From: Photobacterium rosenbergii
Lineage (GTDB): Bacteria > Pseudomonadota > Gammaproteobacteria > Enterobacterales > Vibrionaceae
Length of the DNA stretch: 64,000 nt
Reading direction: 5' to 3'
Assembly: GCF_003026455.1 (NCBI RefSeq)
Contig: NZ_PYMB01000004.1
Location: 182,444 to 246,443 of the forward strand
Shown: piece after piece, positions 18,277-26,955 of the stretch
Numbering within the stretch: the stretch's first letter is position 1
How the letters are laid out: each line of letters starts with the position of its first letter
The notes under the pieces: model-generated
What the model was told of the DNA's origin: nothing
The model's database searches: none
Seen by the model: the letters and a program-made list of their open reading frames with translations, nothing else
Position numbers and translations under genes: made by a program

Positions 18277-18600
18277 ATGAAATCGTTGTTGTATGTTACG
18301 CTTTTCGCGGCTTCTCCTTTGTTTGTTCAGGACTGTTTTGCTAAAGACTGCGATCCCGTGGCCAAAGTCGATGGTGTGCCTTATGAGGTTAGTACGGGGA
18401 AAGCTGAATCAATGGGCTTGAACCGGGCTGAGTCTTTTACTGTTTACACTGTATCGGGAAAATCGAAATTAGATCAGTTGGTCGATAGTAAGCTCAAAGA
18501 GAAAAACATTGAATATTACTCTGTCGCCTATGTGGTGCCGCGGAGTTATGACAACAATTACCAAGCGATAGTGACAGGCTATTACGATAAAGTTGAGTAG
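18277..18600 (+). CDS. Small secreted YdgH/BhsA-like (DUF1471-type) protein
   Basis: A 107-residue protein with a signal peptide of about 22 residues (MKSLLYVTLFAASPLFVQDCFA). The mature part resembles the YdgH/BhsA/McbA fold: a MGLNRAESFTVYTVSG strand, a helix LDQLVDSKLKEKNIEYYSV, and a final strand QAIVTGYYDKVE. Members are small periplasmic or outer-membrane proteins linked to stress and biofilm, without known catalysis. It is a paralogue of the gene that follows: both have LNRAE near the middle and end in YxxKVE. I prefer ATG 18277 over the upstream TTG because it gives a clean signal peptide. Assignment is by pattern only. Confidence 0.72.
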   Translation: MKSLLYVTLFAASPLFVQDCFAKDCDPVAKVDGVPYEVSTGKAESMGLNRAESFTVYTVSGKSKLDQLVDSKLKEKNIEYYSVAYVVPRSYDNNYQAIVTGYYDKVE

Positions 18601-18612
18601 CTGAATTTGTTG

Positions 18613-18640
18613 AAAAAAGGTGGCTTAGCCACCTTTTTTT
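18613..18640 (+). terminator. Terminator after the first YdgH-like gene
   Basis: AAAAAAGGTGGC TTA GCCACCTTTTTTT: a GC-rich stem flanked by A and T runs, 12 bases after the stop codon. The two paralogues are thus separate transcription units. Confidence 0.88.
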
Positions 18641-18738
18641 ATGCCTTTTACCGACCTATGAGTCTTATTTTTGAAGCGAAGGCTTTGCTTACAACAGACT
18701 AAATTTATTGGGAATAATAACTAAGCAAGGTGGTGGCT

Positions 18739-19077
18739 ATGAAAAATATCCTATGGATTATGTTGTTTGGAGCTAGCGCAGCATTCGCTAGTAATGATGT
18801 TGTCGTGGATAGTACCGCAGAAAAAATTTCCGAAGAGCTTGCCGCTGAGGTGAAATCCCAGCGAATAACTTTAGATCAGGCTAAAGAAATGGACCTTAAC
18901 CGCGCTGAAACCTATGAAGTGGTCAGTACAGTGAGTGCAGATAACTTGGAATTGCAGATCGCTGAAAAACTAAAAGAAAGCATCATGCCTTACTATTCCA
19001 TCGAGTATAACGACCCAACCAGTGACAATGAGAGCTATGTGGCTACAGTCACCGAATACTTCGGTAAAGTCGAATAA
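18739..19077 (+). CDS. Second small secreted YdgH/BhsA-like protein
   Basis: A 112-residue protein with signal peptide MKNILWIMLFGASAAFA. The mature part has an acidic segment, then MDLNRAETYEVVSTVSADNLELQIAEKLKESIMPYYSIEYN and a final strand YVATVTEYFGKVE, matching its upstream neighbour in layout and in the LNRAE and KVE motifs. I use ATG 18739 (AAGG eight bases upstream) rather than the earlier in-frame GTG. It is flanked by terminators on both sides. Function unknown; a stress-response role is only family analogy. Confidence 0.72.
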   Translation: MKNILWIMLFGASAAFASNDVVVDSTAEKISEELAAEVKSQRITLDQAKEMDLNRAETYEVVSTVSADNLELQIAEKLKESIMPYYSIEYNDPTSDNESYVATVTEYFGKVE

Positions 19078-19107
19078 AGCTCCATGACAGTTAGTTTAAG
19101 CTGAAAA

Positions 19108-19134
19108 ATGCCCGCTTTAGCGGGCGTTTGTTTT
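19108..19134. terminator. Bidirectional terminator, YdgH-like gene / PHP hydrolase
   Basis: GCCCGC TTTA GCGGGC with GTTTGTTTT on plus and ATTTTT on minus. It lies between convergent genes and touches the PHP gene stop codon. Confidence 0.8.
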
Positions 19135-20536
19135 ATCTGTAGGTAGACTCTATTTGATGCTTCAGTGATAGCCAATCAAGAGGCATCTGCTTACGTTGGC
19201 CGCTGTAAACCGGGTTGAAGAATACCTTCAGGTTCCCTTCGCTATTGCGAGCCTCAATGCGGGCAACGTCACCTTCACAGAGTGTCAGGGTAAACCCTGC
19301 CTCTTGGTTCTCAACCTTGTCGACAACCTTGCCGTTGAGCAAAAGCTGCCAGCTCAGGCTTATCGGACAGGCACCATTGAATTGTATCGTGGTATTGGCT
19401 TTAACATCTTCCCCCCACATCAGAGGCTTACCAGAGTGCATCTCCGTTAGCTGGTACTCAACCTCACACTCTTTGGTTATAAAACTGTTTCCGTGTTTAA
19501 GTGCTTGTTTTACCGAAGAGGGACTCTTGGAATTTGCCCAAAAGTGGGTGATGGGTTTGCCGGGACGGATATATTCTGATCTTGCCTTGGCATGAAAATC
19601 ACTGCCGCCAACAGCAAAAATACGGTAACCGTTGTTCCAAAGCACATCGAAGGCTTTGACGCTCCTGACATCATCAATACTTATTTTATCTTCACGATAG
19701 GGGCGGCAGACTTCCATCGTGTCGAACAGAGATAAATCAAAGTTGTATCTGGCGCCGGTGTGGGGGTTGAACGGATGGTTGAGTGAGATGAGCGCGCCTT
19801 GTTGTTTTGCCGCCTTGATGCACAGCTCAACACTTTCATGGACGGTGCTAGCACCTTTGGTAATTGAGTGGATATCCAGTGGCTCTGTTAGGCCGATGAA
19901 ATTGATATGGCCGTTATCATCTAGCGTGAGTTCGGTGGAGTAGGTCGGCTGCTGGTCATCACGTAAAGATCGAACTACAAGGTTATGATCGGTGATTGTA
20001 TAGAAATCAAGGCCACCTTGGCGACACAGTTCGTCAAGGTGCTCCAGTGATTCGTTGCCATCAGACACATAGGTGTGCATATGAAAATCCCCTTTGTGCC
20101 ATTTGGGCGCGCTGCTCTTCACTGCGCCGGGGGAACTGCTGAAATCAAATGCCATATTGAAACTGTCAGCATGGATACCTGCTTGATGGAGTGACACCCT
20201 GCCATACCCGCTGAGCGGGTGGAAATGGGAAAATACCATTTCCCATTCCCCAGTCTCTTCTAACACAGGCAAATGAAAATGCGCCAATTTAGATTTGAAG
20301 GTGATTGCACAGGTAAACTGGCCCGATGGGCTATACAGGCTGACAAGCACATGCTCAAACGGAACTTCAATCAATTCGATATTTAACGGGTGTCCGGCTT
20401 TGGCATAAAACCGGTAGGCCATCGATTTTGGGGCAAATGGCCCGAGGTTGTTCCTGATCGTTTCAGGGGCACTGAATCGAACGTCAACGGTGAGAGGTAG
20501 GGCCGGTGCTGTCACGGTATTCATAAGGTGGTCCAT
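19133..20536 (-). CDS. PHP-domain (CehA/McbA-type) metallohydrolase
   Basis: A 467-residue protein without a signal peptide. About residues 1-145 form a beta-rich domain. The PHP fold starts near residue 150 with the metal-binding GDFHMHTYVSDG, continues with YTITDHN, LISLNHPF and ends with GGSDFHAKAR; these supply the His and Asp ligands of a trinuclear metal site. A further beta domain forms the C-terminus. PHP enzymes hydrolyse phosphoesters; CehA/McbA members include carbamate and amide hydrolases. It is the last gene of the ABC importer operon, 31 bases after a permease, so it probably acts on the imported compound. The start is uncertain (TTG, ATG 20536 or ATG 20524 are possible). Confidence 0.85.
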   Translation of the reverse strand: MDHLMNTVTAPALPLTVDVRFSAPETIRNNLGPFAPKSMAYRFYAKAGHPLNIELIEVPFEHVLVSLYSPSGQFTCAITFKSKLAHFHLPVLEETGEWEMVFSHFHPLSGYGRVSLHQAGIHADSFNMAFDFSSSPGAVKSSAPKWHKGDFHMHTYVSDGNESLEHLDELCRQGGLDFYTITDHNLVVRSLRDDQQPTYSTELTLDDNGHINFIGLTEPLDIHSITKGASTVHESVELCIKAAKQQGALISLNHPFNPHTGARYNFDLSLFDTMEVCRPYREDKISIDDVRSVKAFDVLWNNGYRIFAVGGSDFHAKARSEYIRPGKPITHFWANSKSPSSVKQALKHGNSFITKECEVEYQLTEMHSGKPLMWGEDVKANTTIQFNGACPISLSWQLLLNGKVVDKVENQEAGFTLTLCEGDVARIEARNSEGNLKVFFNPVYSGQRKQMPLDWLSLKHQIESTYR

Positions 20537-20567
20537 CAATCTTCAATATTATTGGCAACAAGGGTGA

Positions 20568-21428
20568 TTAACTGAACGTGCTTTTCTTGTCGTTGAACAT
20601 GATGCGGATATATAGGGCACCTACGACAGATGAGATAGCAAAGATAATGACCGAGAGCGCGGCTGCACGAGAGTAGTCCTGATAGACAGAGAATTCCTGG
20701 AACAGGTTAACCCCAAGCATTTTCACCGCATTTTCACCCATCAGGAATGGGGTAGTGAATGCGCCCATGGTGCTGATGAAGACGAATGTAGCTGCCAAGT
20801 AGATAGTATTCTTGATATGCGGGATCACAATCTTGAATAAGATATCCAGGTTCTTAAGGCCGATGTCGCGGCCCGAATCTATTTGGTTGTTGCTGATTTT
20901 GTATAGCGCGCTCATGAGCAATAAGGTGGCAAAAGGAATGTTGAACCATAGGTTCATGATAATGATCCCGGTATCGGTATGGAGCAATTGCGGCAGGAAC
21001 CGTTCACCGGTGATTTGGTAGCTGATACGTGTAAGGCCACCGCCGTTGCGGATGACTGACATAAAAGCAAAGACGGCAATGACCCCCGGGACAAATTTGG
21101 GTAATAAGATGATCTTGCCAATCCAAAATGCATTCTTGGAAGAGGAGAAACGCAGGTAGACGGATAAAATCAGGGCGAACAGGATGGTTAGTGCAACCGT
21201 CCATAATACAATCGAGACGGTATAACGGATATTGGTCTGCACATTGCTATCAGTCAACAGGCTGATGTAGGTATCAAAACTGTAGCCGCCAGCTCCGTCC
21301 GAGAGGCTGGTGACAAAAGAGGAAAATACGGGATAGGCGACAAAGCATAACAAAATGGCCATTGCTGGCATCATTAGACATATTCCCAGTACTGCTTGTT
21401 TGTCAATTTTCTTCATTAGCTTATTCAT
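20568..21428 (-). CDS. ABC transporter permease (putrescine/phosphonate/iron-type)
   Basis: A 286-residue inner-membrane protein with six predicted helices. The EAA-type coupling loop is recognisable as DSGRDIGLKNLDILFKIVIPHIKNTI. It pairs with the second permease at the head of the operon to make the channel of a binding-protein-dependent importer. I start at MNKLMKKIDKQAVLGICLMM; the longer frame overlaps the binding-protein gene and is not hydrophobic. GGGATA precedes the start. Gap of 20 bases to the upstream binding-protein gene. Confidence 0.88.
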   Translation of the reverse strand: MNKLMKKIDKQAVLGICLMMPAMAILLCFVAYPVFSSFVTSLSDGAGGYSFDTYISLLTDSNVQTNIRYTVSIVLWTVALTILFALILSVYLRFSSSKNAFWIGKIILLPKFVPGVIAVFAFMSVIRNGGGLTRISYQITGERFLPQLLHTDTGIIIMNLWFNIPFATLLLMSALYKISNNQIDSGRDIGLKNLDILFKIVIPHIKNTIYLAATFVFISTMGAFTTPFLMGENAVKMLGVNLFQEFSVYQDYSRAAALSVIIFAISSVVGALYIRIMFNDKKSTFS

Positions 21429-21448
21429 GTCACATATCCCGATTGTTA

Positions 21449-22573
21449 TTACTTGCTTAGAACAGCAATTTTGTTTGCCCACTGGCGCTTAAGTTGGTTT
21501 TCAAGGTTGCCCAGTGAGTAAGTGCGGTATTCACTGACTTCTAACCCGCTCAGTGAGTTAACGACGTCTTCATCTAGCTCGGAGTTAGCAATAACCGGAA
21601 TGGCTTTTTGTTCTTTTACGAACAGGTTTTGCGCCTGTGCAGACACCACGTAGTCAACAAACTGCTTGGCAGCCCCTTGCTTGGTAGAGTCTTGCGGGAT
21701 AGCGATAGAAACTAGGCTACCTGTGAAAGCGGGTTCTAGCTGGGTGATGGCAATAGTGTCAGGGATCAAACCACGTGACTTTTGGTCCAGTACCATATCT
21801 GCCCACATCGGTGTCATGTCAATCTCACCGATGGCCAGTAGGTCGAGCGCGCCTTGGTTTTTGAACGGGTAGTGGATACGGTTGGCTGTTTGGTACATGA
21901 ACGGGTGCAGCTCTTCCAGCAGTTCGAAGCCCTGTGACCATTGCTTTGACCATTTCTCGTCACTGGAGGTCATCGCTTCTGTTGGTAACTGGTTGTATAC
22001 CGAGCTAACAAGGAATGAATCACAAGCGCCGCCAGTACCCGGCTCACAGTAGCCGAAGCGTTGCGGGTTTTCTTTTATCCACTCGTACAGTTCTGCCGAT
22101 GTTGTCGGGACATTTTTGACATCTTCTTGGTTGTAGGCAAGAACGACGGTTGTGCCACGGTAAGGGACGGAATAGCCCTTAGAGCCAGCGTTATCGGCAA
22201 TCACGTTTTTCAGATTGGGGATAGACGCTTCGTCCATTTTGACTAGTGCTTTCGTTCCGGCTTGGGACAGGATGTTGTTTAGCTCCGACTGGTTCACTTC
22301 TAGGATGTCGATACCTGAGCTACGTCCTGCTTTGTGGGATGCAATCAGACGGTCAGCCCCCACCATTCCGCCGGTACCTGAAGGCAAGAACTCAAGGTTT
22401 ACCTTGATATTCGGGTGGCTCTTTTCGAAATCTTGGATCACTTTGTCCCAAGTCGACTTAACATTGTCAGAGCCGCCAGAGTATAGGTTGATGGTTTCAA
22501 CATTGCTCGCAAAAGAAGCGCCAGAAGCTAGCAGGCTGATAGCGACTGCCAAGCGAGAGACGGTAGATTTCAT
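21449..22573 (-). CDS. ABC transporter periplasmic substrate-binding protein
   Basis: A 374-residue secreted protein; signal peptide MKSTVSRLAVAISLLASGASFA. The mature part begins with a strand (ETINLYSGGSDN) typical of the spermidine/iron/2-aminoethylphosphonate binding-protein superfamily, with conserved DILEVNQSELNNIL, PYRGTTVVLAYNQED and AAKQFVDYVVSAQAQNLF segments. Two cysteines in RFGYCEPGTGGACDSF may form a disulfide near the ligand cleft. It is normally the most abundant component of such importers. The ligand is not predictable from sequence alone; the linked PHP hydrolase suggests an organophosphate or amide/ester compound. Confidence 0.88.
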   Translation of the reverse strand: MKSTVSRLAVAISLLASGASFASNVETINLYSGGSDNVKSTWDKVIQDFEKSHPNIKVNLEFLPSGTGGMVGADRLIASHKAGRSSGIDILEVNQSELNNILSQAGTKALVKMDEASIPNLKNVIADNAGSKGYSVPYRGTTVVLAYNQEDVKNVPTTSAELYEWIKENPQRFGYCEPGTGGACDSFLVSSVYNQLPTEAMTSSDEKWSKQWSQGFELLEELHPFMYQTANRIHYPFKNQGALDLLAIGEIDMTPMWADMVLDQKSRGLIPDTIAITQLEPAFTGSLVSIAIPQDSTKQGAAKQFVDYVVSAQAQNLFVKEQKAIPVIANSELDEDVVNSLSGLEVSEYRTYSLGNLENQLKRQWANKIAVLSK

Positions 22574-22596
22574 CGGAATATTCCCTTAGGTATCGA

Positions 22597-23553
22597 TTAA
22601 ATTGACATTGAGTTATGAATTTTCAGACCAACGGTTTCATTGGTTTGAAGGTTCGGATATTCGTTGGAGGTCATGGCCACACGAATTTCGCCGTATTGGG
22701 TGTCGAGGATTAGCTTTGAAAATAAGCCGAATGACATTTTTGACTGCACCACACCGGTAAAGTCATAGTTTTCCTCGGTAACTGAAATGTGTTCGGGCCT
22801 GAAGGCAATGGTTTCGGTGCCTTTTTCGATGAAGTTCATTTCACCGATAAACTCTGCAACGAAGCGGGTTTTCGGCTGATGGTAGATTTCATCAGGGGTG
22901 CCGACCTGCTCGATGTTGCCCTTGTTCATCACGATGATCCGGTCAGATAGGCTGAGTGCTTCCTCTTGATCGTGGGTCACGAACAAGATAGTAATACCGA
23001 GCTGGTGCTGGATCTTACGTAGCTCTTCACGCATGTAACGGCGGATCTTGGCATCGAGTGCCGAGAATGGCTCGTCCATCAGCAAGACCTTGGGTTTGAG
23101 CAGCAGCGAACGGGCAATAGCTACACGTTGCTGCTGTCCACCTGACAGCTGATCCGGGTATTTGTTGATATGGTCGTCCATCTTAAGGATGGCAAGCATC
23201 TCTCTGACTTGGGCCTCGATTTCCAGCTTGTTGATTTTTCGGATCTTGAGCCCCAGTGCCAGGTTTTCGAATACCGTCATATGTGGCCAAAGGTTATAGC
23301 CCTGGAAGACCATGGAGGTTGGTCGCTCATCGGGGGTTAGCCCCGAAATGTCATGGCCATCGATAATGACCTCTCCCGAGTCGATATCGTTGAAACCGCC
23401 AATGGCACGCAGAACTGTAGTTTTGCCGCAGCCCGATGGGCCAAGTAAAGAGACGAGTTCACCGTCGCTAACATGGAAGTTGACACCTTTGACGCCATCG
23501 CCACTTGAGAAAACTTTCTTTAATTCATGAACTTTTAGTTTATGAGCAGGCAT
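22597..23553 (-). CDS. ABC transporter ATP-binding protein (PotA/FbpC type)
   Basis: A 318-residue cytoplasmic ATPase. Walker A GPSGCGKTT, Q-loop VFQGYNLWPHM, signature LSGGQQQRVA, Walker B VLLMDEPFSALD and the switch His in FVTHDQEEA are all present. After about residue 235 comes a TOBE-type regulatory domain (ETIAFRPEHISV), as in PotA, FbpC and PhnT. Start MPAHKLKVHELKK has GGG ten bases upstream and follows the first permease stop with only one base between them, so the genes are coupled. It powers the importer with the two flanking permeases. Confidence 0.92.
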   Translation of the reverse strand: MPAHKLKVHELKKVFSSGDGVKGVNFHVSDGELVSLLGPSGCGKTTVLRAIGGFNDIDSGEVIIDGHDISGLTPDERPTSMVFQGYNLWPHMTVFENLALGLKIRKINKLEIEAQVREMLAILKMDDHINKYPDQLSGGQQQRVAIARSLLLKPKVLLMDEPFSALDAKIRRYMREELRKIQHQLGITILFVTHDQEEALSLSDRIIVMNKGNIEQVGTPDEIYHQPKTRFVAEFIGEMNFIEKGTETIAFRPEHISVTEENYDFTGVVQSKMSFGLFSKLILDTQYGEIRVAMTSNEYPNLQTNETVGLKIHNSMSI

Positions 23554-23554
23554 C

Positions 23555-24397
23555 TTATATCCCTTTACTTTCGAACATTGATTTGAAAAGAACACTGCGC
23601 TTGGCAATGAAATACACGGCGGTTAATAGCAGGATAATTGGCACGATATACACCATGGCAAATGCCGCTGCTGCAGGCATTGGTGTATCGAAGATAATGC
23701 CGTACATTGCTGTCGGTAGTGTTTTGTAGTTAGGCATACCAACAAGGAGCGTACCGGTTGACTCTTCCAACGACTCTAGGAAGGTAAAAATAGTGGCAAC
23801 TGCAATCCCCGGCGATGCCAGCGGTAAGGTGACCCACCAGAAGGTTTGCAACCGGCTAGCACCGACATCTCGAGCAGCTTCTTCCTGTGCCCGCTGGATA
23901 TTTTTGAATGCGGCACTGGTTATCCAAGTCATGATGGTTAATGAGTTGATGATGTGGATAATCATTACACCGGTAAGTGTGCCGATGAGGTCAAATTTAT
24001 AGAACACAACACCGATGCTGATGTACAAACCCATTTTCGGGAACGCGTTCGATAGCAGGAACGAGAACAGAAAGAAGTGCTTGAAAGGGAAAGACAAGCG
24101 GGCTAACGCATAGGCTGCTGGTATACAGACGAGCAATGACAGTGCCGTTGAAACAATAGCGATCATATACGAGTTATAAAAGGCACTCGTCACGCCATCA
24201 CGCTCGATAATAAACTGGAACCAACGCAGGGACATTTGCTCTGGAACGTAGTTTCGCTCGAATGCATTAAACCGAAAGGCTTCCATAACCATATTAGTCA
24301 GCGGACTAATAAAGAATACAACAAAGGAAATAAGCAGGAGTAACTCCAACCAGTTGGTGTTCCTTACGAAGTAAAGTGTTGCTCTATAAAATTTCAT
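23555..24397 (-). CDS. ABC transporter permease, first gene of the PHP/ABC operon
   Basis: A 280-residue inner-membrane protein with six hydrophobic helices and an EAA loop EEAARDVGASRLQTFWWVTLPLASPGI. It forms a heterodimer with the operon's other permease. I use ATG 24397 (MKFYRATLYFVRNTNWLELLLL); the earlier TTG adds ten residues and has no better ribosome-binding site. It heads the run permease, ATPase, binding protein, permease, PHP hydrolase, all on the minus strand with gaps of 1-31 bases. Confidence 0.87.
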   Translation of the reverse strand: MKFYRATLYFVRNTNWLELLLLISFVVFFISPLTNMVMEAFRFNAFERNYVPEQMSLRWFQFIIERDGVTSAFYNSYMIAIVSTALSLLVCIPAAYALARLSFPFKHFFLFSFLLSNAFPKMGLYISIGVVFYKFDLIGTLTGVMIIHIINSLTIMTWITSAAFKNIQRAQEEAARDVGASRLQTFWWVTLPLASPGIAVATIFTFLESLEESTGTLLVGMPNYKTLPTAMYGIIFDTPMPAAAAFAMVYIVPIILLLTAVYFIAKRSVLFKSMFESKGI

Positions 24398-24851
24398 CGT
24401 GCCAGACCAAATAAAAAAGTTCGGCAATAATGACGGTGAAATATTTATTTTTTGCTACATCAAAATTAAGTTAATGTTCTAGTAAAATGACAGCTTCAGA
24501 TCTAATGATGACTGGTATATTATATTTTGACCCTAAATCGTTGTTTTAATGTGTTTATTTGAGCTGTTGTTTTTGTCTTATGAACACGAAAAATATCTTG
24601 GTTGAAATGAATTTAATATTTTTCAAATTATTAAATTTAAATGAATGGTCTTTTTCATTTAATGATTTTTTTAGTAATTAATTAAATGTTCACGTTTATC
24701 TCATTGACTTTGTGCTTTTGAAATTTCTCTGCAATATTGTAATGTGCCAATTAAACATCAATTTAATATGATGATAGATGGGTTATGGGGAGTTTTTAAT
24801 TAAAAATGCCAGCATGAAAGCTGGCATTGTTTTGAGCTTCTGAACGAGAAT
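24398..24851. other. AT-rich intergenic region upstream of the ABC/PHP operon
   Basis: 454 bases with no supportable gene and long A/T tracts (for example 24600-24700). It holds the operon promoter and the nth terminator. A CTGTCAT half-site like that of PhoB boxes lies on the minus strand at 24487-24493, but the adjoining repeat is poor. Confidence 0.5.
24803..24829 (-). terminator. Terminator of the rnf-nth operon
   Basis: On the minus strand TGCCAGC TTTCAT GCTGGCA is followed by TTTTTAATT, 25 bases after the nth stop. Confidence 0.85.
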
Positions 24852-25487
24852 TTAAACTTCGGTCTTCTCTTTATATTCACAAAGGTCTTCAATAATACAG
24901 CTGCCACAACGTGGTTTTCGCGCCACACAGGTATAGCGTCCGTGTAGGATCAACCAGTGGTGGACATCGACCTTGAACTCTTTAGGCACAACCTTGAGCA
25001 GTTTCTCTTCAACCTGATCGACGTTTTTGCCCATGGCAAACTTGGTGCGGTTTGAGACCCGGAAAATATGGGTATCGACGGCAATGGTCGGCCAGCCAAA
25101 GGCGGTGTTGAGAACGACGTTGGCAGTCTTGCGTCCAACCCCCGGCAAGGCTTCTAGTGCTTCGCGGCTTTCAGGGACTTCGCCACCGTGTTTCTCAATC
25201 AGGATCTTACAGGTTTTAATGACGTTTTCGGCTTTTGAATTAAATAGGCCGATAGTCTTGATGTACTCTTTGACGCCATCCACACCGAGGTCGAACATAG
25301 TTTGTGGTGTATTGGCAACTGGGTAAAGCTTATCTGTGGCTTTGTTGACACTGACATCGGTTGCCTGCGCTGAGAGCAGGACTGCGATTAATAGCTCGAA
25401 GGGCGTGCTCCAGTTTAGCTCGGTTTCGGGGTGAGGGTTCTCCGCACGCAAACGTTCCAAGATCTGGACGCGTTTTTGATTATTCAT
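24852..25487 (-). CDS. nth: Endonuclease III
   Basis: A 211-residue DNA glycosylase/AP lyase that removes oxidised pyrimidines in base-excision repair. The helix-hairpin-helix LPGVGRKTANVV carries catalytic Lys120, and VDTHIFRV holds Asp138. The C-terminal iron-sulfur cluster ligands follow the C-x6-C-x2-C-x5-C spacing (CVARKPRCGSCIIEDLC). It is nearly identical in layout and length to the E. coli enzyme. It lies downstream of rnfE as in E. coli, after a 127-base gap, and has GGAAG before the ATG. Confidence 0.97.
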   Translation of the reverse strand: MNNQKRVQILERLRAENPHPETELNWSTPFELLIAVLLSAQATDVSVNKATDKLYPVANTPQTMFDLGVDGVKEYIKTIGLFNSKAENVIKTCKILIEKHGGEVPESREALEALPGVGRKTANVVLNTAFGWPTIAVDTHIFRVSNRTKFAMGKNVDQVEEKLLKVVPKEFKVDVHHWLILHGRYTCVARKPRCGSCIIEDLCEYKEKTEV

Positions 25488-25614
25488 ACTAACTTCCGGC
25501 GTTGTCTACTCAGCAACACCAAGCATGAAAGGGGCGTTTGGCGTTGAATGAGTATATGTAATTATAGTTTTCTGTCCTGCTGGCGATCCCTCACCAGCAG
25601 TTTTATTCATTGTC

Positions 25615-26313
25615 TTAATTGGTAGTCGTGACTCGAACCCGTTCAATGGCAGGTTTGTCCTGCGACTTGGCGGCTTTCTGTTCACGTTTACTATCAATAG
25701 CATTTTTTAGGGCAATCATAAAGCCAACACCGATAAAGGCACCCGGTGGCAGGATGGCTAGCAGGAAGCTGCTGTCGAAACTGAACACTTCAATACGCAG
25801 TGACGCGGCCCAGTCACCAAGTAGACGGTCAGCGCCGTCAAACAGCGTACCGTTGCCCAGAATCTCTCGCATAGCACCTAGTACGACAAGGGCTGCCGTC
25901 ATACCCATGCCCATCCATAATCCGTCCAGTAGGGCAGGGACAGGATCATTTTTAGAGGCAAAGGCTTCAGCACGGCCGATGATGATACAGTTGGTCACGA
26001 TCAACGGGATGAAGATACCCAGTGATTGATACAAGCCATAGGTGTAGGCATTCATCAGCAACTGTACACAAGTTACCAGCGAGGCAATGATCATCACAAA
26101 TACCGGGATTCGGATTTCTGATGGGACCCATTGCCTGACCAGTGAAACGATCAGGTTTGAGCCAACCAAAACGGCTGTGGTAGCCAATCCAAGACCAAGG
26201 GCATTGGTAACTGTCGCAGAAACAGCAAGTAGCGGGCATAGCCCCAGCAATTGAACGATTGCCGGGTTATTGTTCCACAAGCCATTTTTCATCAGTTCTT
26301 TATTCATCATCAT
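25615..26313 (-). CDS. rnfE: Ion-translocating oxidoreductase complex subunit E
   Basis: A 232-residue integral membrane subunit of the Rnf (Rsx) complex, homologous to NqrD. About six helices; [17 protein letters not shown] and [18 protein letters not shown] carry the conserved membrane Cys residues that hold the intramembrane iron-sulfur site with RnfA. The C-terminus is a charged tail. The ATG overlaps the rnfG stop (TAATG); two further ATGs follow at once, so the exact start is ambiguous by one or two codons. Last gene of rnfABCDGE. Confidence 0.95.
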   Translation of the reverse strand: MMMNKELMKNGLWNNNPAIVQLLGLCPLLAVSATVTNALGLGLATTAVLVGSNLIVSLVRQWVPSEIRIPVFVMIIASLVTCVQLLMNAYTYGLYQSLGIFIPLIVTNCIIIGRAEAFASKNDPVPALLDGLWMGMGMTAALVVLGAMREILGNGTLFDGADRLLGDWAASLRIEVFSFDSSFLLAILPPGAFIGVGFMIALKNAIDSKREQKAAKSQDKPAIERVRVTTTN

Positions 26314-26945
26314 TACTCACCCTGACAGTTCAGTGGCTGTTCGAATAGTCGCTGTTGGTTTGTCTGGTAATATAGCGATACGTTCTTTACCGCGCCCACA
26401 ACGGCTCGCGGGGTTATCGTGGCACCGGTAAACTGGTCGAAATCACCGCCGTCCTTGCGTACCGCCCAGCGTGAGTCCTTATCGCCGTCAACACGTTTGC
26501 CAGTAAAGCTGTAAATCCAATCACTGATACGTGTTTCGATTTTGTCACCAAGACCTGGCGTTTCGCTATGGTTTAGGATACGAACGCCTGTTACCGTGCC
26601 TTCCAGATCGAGGCCGACAATAAGCTTGATAGCACCACTATAGCCATCCGGAGCAATAGCTTCGATAGCCATCCCCACTTTGTTGCCGTCTTTCTCGGCA
26701 ATATAGGCTGGCATTGGGCTGTCGGTACCTAAATACTGTTCGCTGGTAATCAAGGTACAACTTTTATATAGCTCATTATCATGGCTCTCTGCCGGGATAA
26801 CTTGATTAAGTACCTTGAGCAGTTCTTGCTGCTGCTGTTGCTCAATTCGCCCTGCTGTGAGCAGGTTAGTGACCGAAACTAAGCTGGTGGCCAGAATGGC
26901 AAAAATAGCCAGGATGCCACCATTTTTTTTCATTGCATTGATCAT
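26313..26945 (-). CDS. rnfG: Ion-translocating oxidoreductase complex subunit G
   Basis: A 210-residue subunit with one N-terminal membrane helix ([21 protein letters not shown]) and a periplasmic FMN-binding domain. The motif [15 protein letters not shown] carries the Thr (last Thr of GATIT) that holds FMN through a phosphoester bond; ApbE-type flavin transferase is needed. [12 protein letters not shown] is also conserved. I start at [10 protein letters not shown], which has AAGGA nine bases upstream; the longer frame overlaps rnfD. Confidence 0.95.
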   Translation of the reverse strand: MINAMKKNGGILAIFAILATSLVSVTNLLTAGRIEQQQQQELLKVLNQVIPAESHDNELYKSCTLITSEQYLGTDSPMPAYIAEKDGNKVGMAIEAIAPDGYSGAIKLIVGLDLEGTVTGVRILNHSETPGLGDKIETRISDWIYSFTGKRVDGDKDSRWAVRKDGGDFDQFTGATITPRAVVGAVKNVSLYYQTNQQRLFEQPLNCQGE

Positions 26946-26955
26946 GGTTGCTTCC

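Noticed and set aside
25577..25600. CTGCTGG/CCAGCAG hairpin between rnfE and nth as a terminator
   Set aside because: The T run is on the plus-strand side only, where no gene ends; on the minus strand no T run follows, so read-through into nth is expected.
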